Source of the DNA: Sambucus nigra
Lineage: Eukaryota > Streptophyta > Magnoliopsida > Dipsacales > Adoxaceae
Assembly (NCBI GenBank): GCA_949130495.1
Contig: OX422207.1
Coordinates: forward strand, 788,444,384 to 788,508,383
DNA: 64,000 nt
Direction: 5' to 3'
The notes under the pieces are model-generated. The model worked only from the letters and a program-made list of their open reading frames with translations. It did no database searches and was not told the origin of the DNA. Positions 46,653-57,195 of the stretch are shown one piece after another. The stretch's first letter is position 1; the number at the start of each line of letters is the position of its first letter. The translations under genes and the position numbers were made by a program.

Positions 46653-49577
46653 TGTGACACCCCAACTAATTAAATACCGGGTAGCTACTCCTTTATTAAA
46701 TTAATTCAAAATGCCAAGTTGGTCCAGTTAATAGCATCACTGTCGAAAACATTTTAATGATTACTAACCACCTAGTATTTAAAAAGTAAGTTGTCAAATT
46801 TTAATTTAAGTCTGATTAACATGCAACAAGTGTAAAGAAGAAGAATAACACCATTCACCATAACGAAGTAAAGGGAATAACCATCACAATAATGTAAATA
46901 AAGTCTGGAGGAAAACTCCTCACTACAATACCACAAACTGAAATAACTAAACTGAATACTGAAACAATACATGCCAAAGTCTAAAAAAAACTGGAATGGA
47001 AAGATGTCTCTAATAGAAATGGGCAACATGCCCTACAACTGATAGATACTGAATCTGGACTCCAAATGATAGAAGCGTCTAAAAGCAAATCCCTGTAGCT
47101 TCCACAAACAGCTACAGCTCGTCACCTGAATGAGTATCCTATGCATGGTGTCCTTGTGGCTGGGCACCTAAAATGGTTTTACAAAAAATAGATTTAAAAG
47201 CAAACGAGTCAGAGCCCGAATGTAGAGATATTTTAAAAACCTACAAGTGCTTTAAAAACATTTAAAACATTAAATGCAAAGTCCATGTTAGGACGTGCAC
47301 TCACATGAAATTCTCACCTCTCGTCTAACTGTGCACTCCTAACGTAAGTACCCATCTAAAACGACACTAACCACTAGCTAAGTGACATCATATCTAGCTA
47401 GACTGATATAGGTTCTACCCTTATTACTCGGTTCCCATTAACATAAAAACGATTTCAATTAAATAGGGGTTTAACGTAAACTCAGATGCTCAATATACAA
47501 TATATATCACTATCAGTTAACCCGTTATATTCTTTTCGAAACAGTATCGTAATTATTCACACCATTAACATGAAGGTTCCCATTAATTAAGTGTATATTA
47601 ATCACATCATAAATATACAATACAATCACCCCGAGAACTAAGCTGTGGTGCACACATACTCTGCTATCCATCCCGGTACATCACGTACATAAGGATCACA
47701 TATTCCGAATCTCTCAGGAATAGTTCATAGATAACAACATCACAAATAATGGAGGCGAACACAGTCACATCATATGGGTCACGCACATACCTACGCTCCC
47801 ACGATCAGCGGACTTATTAGCATCCCAATAAGTCATTCTATGACCTATGTTCATCAAGGTAACCAGTCTAAATCCGGGCAACACAAGGATTAGAGGGCCC
47901 TAAGCGAACGCAAACCTCCCGTGATAGCAAGTATGGTAGGTATGTCATACACACAAATCATATACCAATACTAAGTAAACACGCATCTTAGTAATCACCG
48001 TAATTTAATTGTAGTACATATCGCATTCTCGTACCAACTTAATATATATATAACTTATATAATTCCGGTCCACATTTATACGCGCCGTAATTTATTCTCA
48101 CGTCGTAGTAGGCACTCACATCTCAACTCAAATGTCTATTTGATTTGATCCACACTTATATAATTTACTCCTCATAATATCCCAAATGTCCCAAGTATAC
48201 TAATACACTATCAAAGGAATGTTATCTCTATCCTCGAACAAGTTTACGGGACTCCCAAAATCAAAACAGGCCAAAAAGGCCTAAACTGCCAGCTCGTTAG
48301 AAGTCTCGTTCGAACGAGGCTGTTCGAATGAGATTTCAGTTCATTCGAACGAACTGTACCTTCTAACGAGATCTCGTTCGAACGAAGTTATCGAACAAAA
48401 TTCCCTTTCGTTAGAAGCGACTGGTCAACTCGTTAGAAGCTCGTTCGAACGAGCTTGTTCGAACGACCTGGAGAGGTCTTCTAACGAGGGACCAGTTTCG
48501 GCCCAAATTTTCTCCAATCTCGTTTTTCATCAATTCTTACTCCTCAAATCTCCTCTAAAATTCGTCCCAACAAGGTTTTAAGGTTTCTAATCAATCCTAC
48601 ACATATCAAGGTTATAAACTAACGTATTTTAAGGAGTTAATTCATCCCAATCATCATTAAATCATCAAGGCTCATCACTTTCCCCCAATTTTTCAAGAAC
48701 ATAAACCCTAAAAATTTAAATCATGAATTAACCCAACTTAAATCCATTTTTAGTTTCATCCAATAACTAATATCATCAGAATAATCATCTACCTACCATT
48801 CTACATGCAATTTTCCTCAAGATTTCAAGTTCTAAGTTCTAAAATACATGGGTCTTCATATTTCACCAAGAACAAATCAATTTTATTAAATTCCTACGCA
48901 TGGAAAGAGCATTCTCTGAAATTAAACGGAATTAAATCACTTGCCTTGAGTTTATCTCTGATTTTGATGTTGATTTGCTGAAGTTATCTCTCTCTCTCAG
49001 CTTTCTTCTCCAAAGGTGGCTATGGTGGCTAAGGTTTTCTTTGGGAAAGTTGGAAACCTAATTTGATAACCTCCGTATCTTATTGGGTCAACAAGGGTTG
49101 GTGAGTGGGTTTAGTGGGTCTATTCCCAATCAGATAAAGACTCCTAATTTTCGTCATTTTTAATTCCTCAAAATACAAAATTACCGAAATACCCTTTATA
49201 TTGCCAGTATGGCCTAAAAATACCCCGGGACCCAAACTACACCCCCGGCTAGTGTTTTCTGACTATCTCGACCCTTCCGGACGCGTTGGCGCACTCAAAA
49301 TGACCATACGGTTAATAGAATTTAAATTCACTTTTATAAATAAAATAATTATATCCTGACGCGACTGCCACACGCGTCCCAATAAAATGACCAAATTGTC
49401 GTATATCAATCTCACGACAAATTTCATAATTCAATATTCATATAACATCATATATACTCAATATAGTCAAATACCAACTCACAACTCGCTAGTATTTTAC
49501 CCGGATTAATTCTCGATTAATTCTCATTTAATTAATTAATCCCAGAAATAAAAAGCCAAAAAATACGGGGTATTACA
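46653..49577 (-). repeat. 3' LTR of the Tekay element
   Basis: Plus-strand borders TGTGACACC...GGTATTACA. Lacks a roughly 20-bp segment found at about 56408-56430 in the partner LTR. An 85-codon minus frame (46772-47029) recurs in the other LTR at 54190-54447 but is not conserved in the solo LTR, so it is probably not a gene. Confidence 0.96.
48292..48490. repeat. TTCGAACGA/CTCGTTAGAAG palindromic module, 3' LTR
   Basis: Bounded by CTCGTTAGAAG and CTTCTAACGAG, with CTCGTTCGAACGAGG, CATTCGAACGAA, CTCGTTCGAACGAAG and GCTCGTTCGAACGAGC inside. It starts about 1.64 kb after the left border. Confidence 0.93.
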
Positions 49578-49579
49578 TA

Positions 49580-49589
49580 CTTCCCCCCT
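49580..49589 (-). other. Polypurine tract of the Tekay element
   Basis: Minus-strand AGGGGGGAAG, two bases before the 3' LTR. Confidence 0.88.
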
Positions 49590-49619
49590 AATAACTGAAT
49601 TTCGTCCCGAAATTCGGAA

Positions 49620-50900
49620 CTAGAAAGTACCTGCTAAAAACAACTCTGGATAACGTTCGCGCATCTCATCCTCGCGCTCCCATGTGGACTCCTCGACATT
49701 GTGATGTCGCCACTGAACACGCACTAACGGAACTATCTTTGACCGCAGCTTCCTCTCACTTCGGTCCAAAATAGCAATCGGCCCCTCCTCGTAGGAGCTA
49801 TCTGGCTGGAGATCGATGTCCTCCACAGCAATGTGAATATGAGCCAAATTATCTCTAAGGTATTTCCTTAATGAGGAAATATGGAACACATCGTGAATCC
49901 GATGCAAATGTTCCGGTAACCCAAGTCTATACGCAACCGGTCCGATCCGCTCAATAATAGGAAACGGCCCCACATACCTTGGTGCCAACTTCCCCTTCTT
50001 CCCGAAACGCATAATCCCCTTCATAGGAGATACTCTGAGCAAAACCTGATCCCCCACTTGGAACTCCCTCAAAAATCTCTTCGCATCAGCATAACTCTTC
50101 TGCCGGTCTTGAGCTACCCGAATGCGACTCCGAATCAACTCAATCCTTGCCGAAGTATCCTGAATCACTTCCGTCCCAAGTAGTTTGTTGTCTCCCACCT
50201 CTAACCAACATACTGGGGAACGACAAGGCCTACCGTGCAATGCCTCAAACGGAGCCATGCCAATAGTGAACTGATAGGAGTTGTTGTAAGAAAACTCCAC
50301 CAGTGGAAGGTACTGCTCCCATCCACCCCCAAAGTCAATAATGCACATGCGTAGGATATCCTCCAACATCTGATTTGTGCGCTCGGTCTGGCCATCGGTC
50401 TGCGGATGATAAGCCGTACTCAACCGCAATTCCGTGCCCATGGCCTCCTGGAAACTCTCCCAAAACCGCGAAACAAATATCTTGTCTCTGTCAGACACGA
50501 TATTTAGGGGCACACCGTGAAGCCTCACAACCTCTGAAATGAAGAGCTGGGAATACTGTCCCGTAGTGTAGTCAGTCCTTACGGGTAAAAAGTGAGCGAC
50601 TTTGGACAACCTGTCCATAATTACCCAAACGGAGTCGTGACCCCTCTGTGACGTAGGCAACCCCGTGATAAAGTCCATGGATATGCTCTCCCACATCCAC
50701 ACCGGGACCTCCAACGGCTGTGGAAGTCCTGTCGATCTCTGATGATCCACTTTTACTAGTTGGCAAGTGGCGCATTTCGAAACAAACTCAGCAATATCTC
50801 TCTTCATACCGCTCCACCAATACTGCCGTCTCATGTCTTGGTACATTTTGTCCCCTCCGGGATGTACCGCGAACCGTGAGCCGTGCGACTCTGCCATCAC
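49620..50900 (-). pseudogene. Integrase with chromodomain-like C-terminus (Tekay type)
   Basis: 426 open codons. The first 45 residues contain the HHCC zinc domain (H..H...CATCQLVK). Catalytic Asp residues lie in SISMDFITGLP and NIVSDRDKIF and the Glu in GQTERTNQML, the DD35E triad of integrases. A GPY/F module follows (YVGPFPIIERIGPVAYRL, then HDVFHISSLRKY). The last roughly 50 residues (ILDRSERKLRSK, VQWRHH, EESTWE) form the chromodomain-like tail of chromoviruses, thought to guide insertion into heterochromatin. The domain is intact internally but separated from RNase H by a TGA at about 50904, where the expected Arg codon would be CGA. It catalyses insertion of the DNA copy. Confidence 0.92.
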
Positions 50901-50906
50901 CTCGTG

Positions 50907-51230
50907 TCATAATTTCTCCCCTTCCGGAACTACCAATCTCCCATTGAAGCGTAATCCCCCGTCTGAGTTAACGGTATAGGACTCGGATCCCTCTGCTAGT
51001 AATCGAACTATCTGTTCCTGACAGAACGAGTCATTAGCCTGTGCCCGTACTACCTTCGTGACAATCTGTGGTGTAACAGTCATCACCGACATGAAAGATC
51101 GGGCCACTGCATCCTGGTGTCCCAACTCCTTCCACTTTGCTTTCCACACCTCTGCCACCTCATCTGCTGGCCTACGGCTCAACGCGTCTGCTACCACGTT
51201 AGCCTTACCTGGGTGATAATGGATATCGAA
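50907..51230 (-). pseudogene. RNase H end and integrase linker
   Basis: After a TAG at about 51228-51230 the frame continues with HYHPGKANVVADALSR, the end of RNase H in gypsy elements, then about 75 residues of linker leading to the integrase zinc domain. Bounded by the TGA at about 50904. It is one coding unit with its neighbours. Confidence 0.85.
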
Positions 51231-51671
51231 CTAGTAGTCTTTCACAAACTCAAGCCACTTACGCTGCCGCATATTCAACTCTTTCTGCGTGAACAGGTAT
51301 TCCAGGGACTTATGATCCGTGAACAGTTGGAACTTCTCCCCCAAAAGATAGTGCCTCCAAATCCGTAGGGCAAATACCACTGCCGCCAACTCCAAATCAT
51401 GTGTGGGGTAATTCTTCTCGTGAGGCTTAAGCTTACGGGAAGCATAAGCTATGGCCTGTCTCTCCTGCTGTAATACACCTCCAAGCCCTTGCAAAGACGC
51501 ATCGGTGTAAACCAAATACTCAACTCCCGGTCTCGGCAATGCTAACACAGGTGCTGAGGTCAATATGTCCTTCAATTCATCGAATGCCAGCTGACAGGCA
51601 TCACTCCAGATGTAGGGCACACCCTTACGAGTCAGATGTGTCAAAGGACCTGCTATCTCCGAGAATCCCAA
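51231..51671 (-). pseudogene. RNase H of the Tekay element
   Basis: 146 codons. After the [11 protein letters not shown] connection come [15 protein letters not shown] (first Asp), [20 protein letters not shown] (Glu) and [18 protein letters not shown] (Asp), the complete catalytic set. The entry is shifted by one base relative to the upstream RT frame: GYYRRF is followed by out-of-frame sequence at about 51670. Confidence 0.92.
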
Positions 51672-51877
51672 ATGAACCTCCTGTAGTATCCTGCTAGGCT
51701 CAAGAAACTACGAATCTCAGTCGGTGTCGTGGGCTGTCCCCATTCCCTCACCGCGGATACCTTCCCCGGATCAACAGATATTCCCCGGTCGGAAATAATG
51801 TGTCCCAAAAATTGGACCTCCTTTATCCAAAACCCGCATTTCTCAAACTTTGCATACAACTCGTTCTGGCGAAGTGT
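51653..51877 (-). pseudogene. RT thumb/connection segment
   Basis: Continues the RT frame after a TAG at 51878-51880: [35 protein letters not shown] and [12 protein letters not shown]. It ends at the frameshift near 51670. The TAG stands where Gln (CAG) is usual. Confidence 0.9.
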
Positions 51878-51880
51878 CTA

Positions 51881-53917
51881 CAAAACTTGCCTCAAATGCT
51901 CAGCGTGCTCTTCCTCTGTCTGGGAGTAAACCAGAATATCATCAATGAAGACAATGACAAACTGATCTAGGAAATCCCTGAACACTCTGTTCATCAAGTC
52001 CATAAACACTGCTGGAGCGTTGGTCAAACCAAAAGGCATAACTCGAAACTCGTAAGAACCATATCTCGATAAGAACGCAGTCTTCGAGACATACTCATCC
52101 CTGATACGCAACTGATGGTATCCCGATCTCAAATCAATCTTCAAGAAGAAAGAAGCTCCTCTCAACTGGTCAAACAAGTCATCGATTCGAGGCAACGGAT
52201 ACTTATTCCGTATCGTGACCTTATTCAACTCTCGGTAGTCCACACACAATCTCAGTGAACCATCCCTCTTCTTCACGAACAACACAGGGGCACCCCACGG
52301 TGAAGTACTCCTCCGAATAAACCCCTGACCCAACAATTGTTCAATCTGATCTCGTAACTCCCTCATCTCAGCTGGAGCCATACGGTACGGTACACGTGCT
52401 ATAGGTCTCGTACCCGATAGTAAATCTATAACAAAGTCTATCTCTCGACTGGGGGGTAGGCCTGGTATCTCCTGAAACACATCCGAATACTCCTTAACTA
52501 CTGGGATAGAATCTAAAGGAATCATAACCTCCTTAGAGGTATCCTCCTCTATGTAATACAGATGAGTGGTCGATCCTCCCTCTGGGCGAGGCATCGCCAC
52601 TACAAACATCTCTTGCTCCGGAATGGCAAAAACAATGCTCCCGCTGAAGCAATCAATCATGGCCCTATAAGCTACGAGCCAATCCATACCGATAATCACA
52701 TCGTGAACATGCATATCTAATACCAACATGTCTGCAGGTAATACCAAACCACCAATCTCTACCCCCACTCCCCGGAATATAAAGAAAATAAGTGACCCAC
52801 TCCCCAATGGTGAGTCGACACACGTCACTGTGCTCTCCGCTGTAGCTAACAATCCTAAAGCTTTCGCAAAATGTGTAGCTATAAAACAATGTGTAGCCCC
52901 CGTATCAAACAATACCCGACCTATAGTGCCATGGATAGGAAACGTACCCTCAATTGCGGGCGGTGCCTGTGGAACTGCAGCCTGGTGGACGTTATAGACA
53001 CGTCCATACTGTAGTTGCCCCTGCTGAGCTGGGACTGCTGGAATGGGTGGCAATGCTGCCATCTGTGGCGGTGCGGGGAGAGCGGCGGGAAACATAGGCC
53101 TCTGCGGATCCTGGCGAGCACCCTGCTGCTGCTGCCGTGGGGCCCTGCCCCTATCAGGACAATCCTGTCGTTTATGCCCAGTCTTGCCACAAACAAAACA
53201 CTTCCCTGGGAAGTTTCCCCCTCGCTGTCCATGCTGACCACGGCCCTGATAACCGTTATCATTTCTGCTCTGGCATTGCTGGCCCTGTTGAAACTGTTGA
53301 TGACCATTCTGTCCTTGTTGCACTGTAGCTACTGGAAAGGTTGGTAGGGCTAGCATCTGAGCTGGTGCTGTGAGAGCGATTGTAAAATGTGGCCCCTGTG
53401 GATCATTACGGGTACCCTGCTGCTGGGGAGCCCTAACACCCTCTAGGCAATCCTGGCGTTTATGGCCATGCGTGCCACACACAAAACATCGGCCTCTGAA
53501 GTTACTCCCCTTATGACTTTGCTGCTGACGGTGTCGTCCTTGCAGACTTGGAACTTTATTCCTCTTTCGAAAATGCTTCATTGTACCGCGTTGTTGATTA
53601 GAACCGACTCGGTCTTGGGTAGTTTGTTGTTGAATTTTCGGGGTCCTCGCACATCCGTCAGCTTTATTCACATGCATTTGGCTAACCTCTTTAGGTCTTT
53701 TGCCTCCTTTAAGTTGTATGCTGCGTTCTTGGTATTGTAAAACTGCAGTGGTAACTGCTTGTGCCACGATACCCGCTAACTCGGCGGTTGATATTCTTTC
53801 CGGGGATACCCGAGGTGTGAGTCGATCTCGCCTGTTTATTCCCTTACCCGTTTGAGCTAGTTCTTCTTGACGGTCCATCTGAAAATTTAAGTAAATTTGG
53901 ATATGTTCATCATTCAA
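51881..53917 (-). pseudogene. Truncated gag, protease and reverse transcriptase of the Tekay element
   Basis: 679 open codons from Met at 53917, about 140 bp after the primer site. Residues 1-140 are polar and Gln-rich. Two CX2CX4HX4C zinc knuckles occur at 144-157 and 240-253, each followed by a similar Ala/Pro/Gln-rich stretch, so the module is duplicated. The capsid domain expected before them is absent. Protease DTGA is at 338-341 with IIGMDWL at 408-413. RT has [20 protein letters not shown] (556-575), [15 protein letters not shown] (591-605), [12 protein letters not shown] and FIDD (657-660). A TAG at 51878-51880 ends the frame. A copy like this would need Gag from a relative to form particles. 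Confidence 0.92.
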
Positions 53918-54056
53918 ATAAACAAACCGCGGAAGTACGAATTCCCAATGTATATAGATGAATACAACATTCCTAATATTTAGGGCTCTATATCAAAGAA
54001 AGCTCGGCGGAAAACATAATAAGCCGTTCAGATCCTAAAGGACACTAGAACCTGAT

Positions 54057-54068
54057 GCTCCGATACCA
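54057..54068 (-). other. Primer-binding site of the Tekay element
   Basis: Minus-strand TGGTATCGGAGC, one mismatch from the complement of initiator Met tRNA, two bases inside the 5' LTR. Confidence 0.9.
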
Positions 54069-54070
54069 CC

Positions 54071-57008
54071 TGTGACACCCCGACTAATTAAATATCGGGC
54101 AGATACTCCTTTATTAAATTAATTCAAAATGCCAAGTTGGTCCAGTTAATAGCATCACTGTCGAAAACATTTTAATGATTACAAACCACCTAGTATTTAA
54201 AAAGTAAGTTGTCAAATTTTAATTTAAGTCTGATTAACATGCAACAAGTGTAAAGAAGAATAATAACACCATTCACCATAACGAAGTAAAGGGAATAACC
54301 ATTACAATAATGTAAATAAAGTCTAGAGGAAAACTCCTCACTACAATACCACAAACTGAAATAACTAAACTGAATACTGAAACAATACATGCCAAAGTCT
54401 AAAAAAAACTGGAATGGAAAGATGTCTCTAATAGAAATGGGAAACATGCCCTACAACTGATAGATACTGAATCTGGAATCCAAATGATAGAAGCGTCTAA
54501 AAGCAAATCCCTGTAGCTTCCACAAACAGCTACAGCTCGTCACCTGAATGAGTATCCTATGCATGGTGTCCTTGTGGCTGGGCACCTAAAATGGTTTTAC
54601 AAAAAATAGATTTGAAAGCAAACGGGTCGGAGCCCGAATGTAGAGATATTTTAAAAACCTACAAGTTCTTTAAAAACATTAAATGCAAAGTACATGTTAG
54701 GACGTGCACTCACATGAAATTCTCACCTCTCGTCTAACTGTGCACTCCTAACGTAAGTACCCATCTAAAACGACACTAACCACTAGCTAAGTGACATCAT
54801 ATCTAGCTAGACTGATATAGGTTCTACCCTTATTACTCGGTTCCCATTAACATAAAAACGATTTCAATTAAATAGGGGTTTAACGTAAACTCAGATGCTC
54901 AATATACAATATATATCACTATCAGTTAACCCGTTATATTCTTTTCGAAACAGTATCGTAATTATATTCACACCATTAACATGAAGGTTCCCATTAATTA
55001 AGTGTATATTAATCACATCATAAATATACAATACAATCACCCCGAGAACTAAGCTGTGGTGCACACATACTCTGCTATCCATCCCGGTACATCACGTACA
55101 TAAGGATTACATATTCCGAATCTCTCAGGAATAGTTCATAGATAACAACATCACAAATAATGGAGGCGAACACAGTCACATCACATGGGTCACGCACATA
55201 CCTACGCTCCCACGATCAGCGGACTTATTAGCATCCCAATAAGTCTTTCTATGACCTATGTTCATCAAGGTAACCAGTCTAAATCCGGGCAACACAAGGA
55301 TTAGAGGGCCCTAAGCGAACGCAAACCTCCCGTGATAGCAAGTATGGTAGGTATGTCATACACACAAATCATATACCAATACTAAGTAAACACGCATCTT
55401 AGTAATCACCGTAATTTAATTGTAGTACATATCGCATTCTCGTACCAACTTAATATATATATAACTTATATAATTCCGGTCCACATTTATACGCGCCATA
55501 ATTTATTCTCACGTCGTAGTAGGCACTCACATCTCAACTCAAATGTCTATTTGATTTGATCCACACTTATATAATTTACTCCTCATAATATCCCAAATGT
55601 CCCAAGTATACTAATACACTATCAAAGGAATGTTATCTCTATCCTCAAACAAGTTTACGGGACTCCCAAAATCAAAACAGGCCAAAAAGGCCTAAACTGC
55701 CAGCTCGTTAGAAGTCTCGTTCGAACGAGGCTGTTCGAACGAGATTTCAGTTCGTTCGAACGAACTGTACCTTCTAACGAGATCTCGTTCGAACGAAGTT
55801 ATCGAACGAAATTCCCTTTCATTGGAAGCGACTGGTCAACTCGTTAGAAGCTCGTTCGAACGAGCTTGTTCGAACGACCTGGAGAGGTCTTCTAACGAGG
55901 GACCAGTTTCGGCCCAGATTTTCTCCAATCTCGTTTTTCATCAATTCTTACTCCTCAAATCTCCTCTAAAATTCGTCCCAACAAGGTTTTAAGGTTTCTA
56001 ATCAATCCTACACATATCAAGGTTATAAACTAACGTATTTTAAGGAGTTAATTCATCCCAATCATCCTTAAATCATCAAGGCTCATCACTTTCCCCCAAT
56101 TTTTCAAGAACATAAACCCTAAAAATTTAAATCATGAATTAACCCAACTTAAATCCGTTTTTAGTTTCATCCAATAACTAATATCATCAGAATAATCATC
56201 TTCCTACCATTCTACATGCAATTTTCCTCAAGATTTCAAGTTCTAAGTTCTAAAATACATGGGTCTTCATATTTCACCAAGAACAAATCAATTTTATTAA
56301 ATTCCTACGCATGGAAAGAGCATTCTCTGAAATTAAACGGAATTAAATCACTTGCCTTGAGTTTATCTCTGATTTTGATGTTGATTTGCTGAAGTTATCT
56401 CTCTCTCTCTGCAGAATTCCCTCTCTACAAGCTTTCTTCTCCAAAGGTGGCTATGGTGGCTAGGGTTTTCTTTGGAAAAGTTGGAAACCTAATTTGATAA
56501 CCTCCGTAGCTTATTGGGTCAACAAGGGTTGGTTAGTGGGTTTAGTGGGTCTATTCCCAATCAGATAAAGACTCCTAATTTTCGTCATTTTTAATTCCTC
56601 AAAATACAAAATTACCAAAATACCCTTTATATTACCGGTATGGCCTAAAAATACCCCGGGACCCAAACTACACCCCCGGCTAGTGTTTTCTGACTATCTC
56701 GACCCTTCCGGACGCGTTGGCGCACTCAAAATGACCATACGGTTAATAGAATTTAAATTTACTTTTATAAATAAAATAATTATATCCTGACGCGACTGCC
56801 ACACGCGTCCCAATAAAATGACCAAATTGCCATATATCAATCTCACGACAAATTTCATAATTCAATATTCATATAACATCATATATACTCAATATAGTCA
56901 AATGCCAACTCACAACCCGCTAGTATTTTACCCGGATTAATTCCCGATTAATTCTCATTTAATTAATTAATCCCAGAAATAAAAAGCCAAAAAATACGGG
57001 GTATTACA
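54071..57008 (-). repeat. 5' LTR of the Tekay element
   Basis: Pair of 46653-49577. Scattered substitutions (for example near 54083-54103) and a roughly 20-bp extra segment beside a CT tract at about 56408-56430 are the main differences. Confidence 0.96.
55703..55900. repeat. TTCGAACGA/CTCGTTAGAAG palindromic module, 5' LTR
   Basis: As in the partner LTR, here with some words more perfectly palindromic (TTCGTTCGAACGAA in place of TTCATTCGAACGAA). The outer inverted words are CTCGTTAGAAG and CTTCTAACGAG. Confidence 0.93.
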
Positions 57009-57013
57009 TTACG
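57009..57013. other. Right target-site duplication TTACG of the Tekay element
   Basis: Identical to 46648-46652. Confidence 0.95.
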
Positions 57014-57102
57014 TTTATAGGGCATTTGGGGAATTTAACCCTTAAGGTTTCTAGGGTATTTAAGTGGAAGTTATCCTATTCTAGGTCGTTTTAAATTAGA
57101 TT

Positions 57103-57106
<4 letters not shown>

Positions 57107-57193
<87 letters not shown>
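57107..57193. repeat. (CT)n(AT)n compound microsatellite
   Basis: About 17 CT units (57107-57140) followed by about 26 AT units (57141-57193). Confidence 0.95.
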
Positions 57194-57194
<1 letters not shown>

Positions 57195-57195
57195 T

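Larger units (their letters stand above)
46653..57008 (-). mobile_element. Complete Ty3/gypsy chromovirus, Tekay type (10.36 kb)
   Basis: LTRs of 2925 and 2938 bp flank a 4.5-kb interior, bordered by TTACG duplications. On the minus strand: 5' LTR (54071-57008), initiator-Met primer site, truncated gag, protease, RT, RNase H, integrase with chromodomain-like end, polypurine tract, 3' LTR (46653-49577). The LTRs are nearly identical, pointing to recent insertion. The element cannot act alone because gag lacks its capsid region and pol has three stops and one frameshift. The Tekay assignment rests on long LTRs, the GPY/F region and the C-terminal text of the integrase. Confidence 0.95.

Noticed and set aside
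46772..47029. 85-codon minus frame present in both Tekay LTRs
   Set aside because: Repeated only because the LTRs are copies. The solo LTR has no matching frame at this place and no domain is recognisable.
53015..53347. 110-codon plus frame
   Set aside because: Antisense shadow of the Gln/Ala/Pro-rich gag region of the Tekay element.
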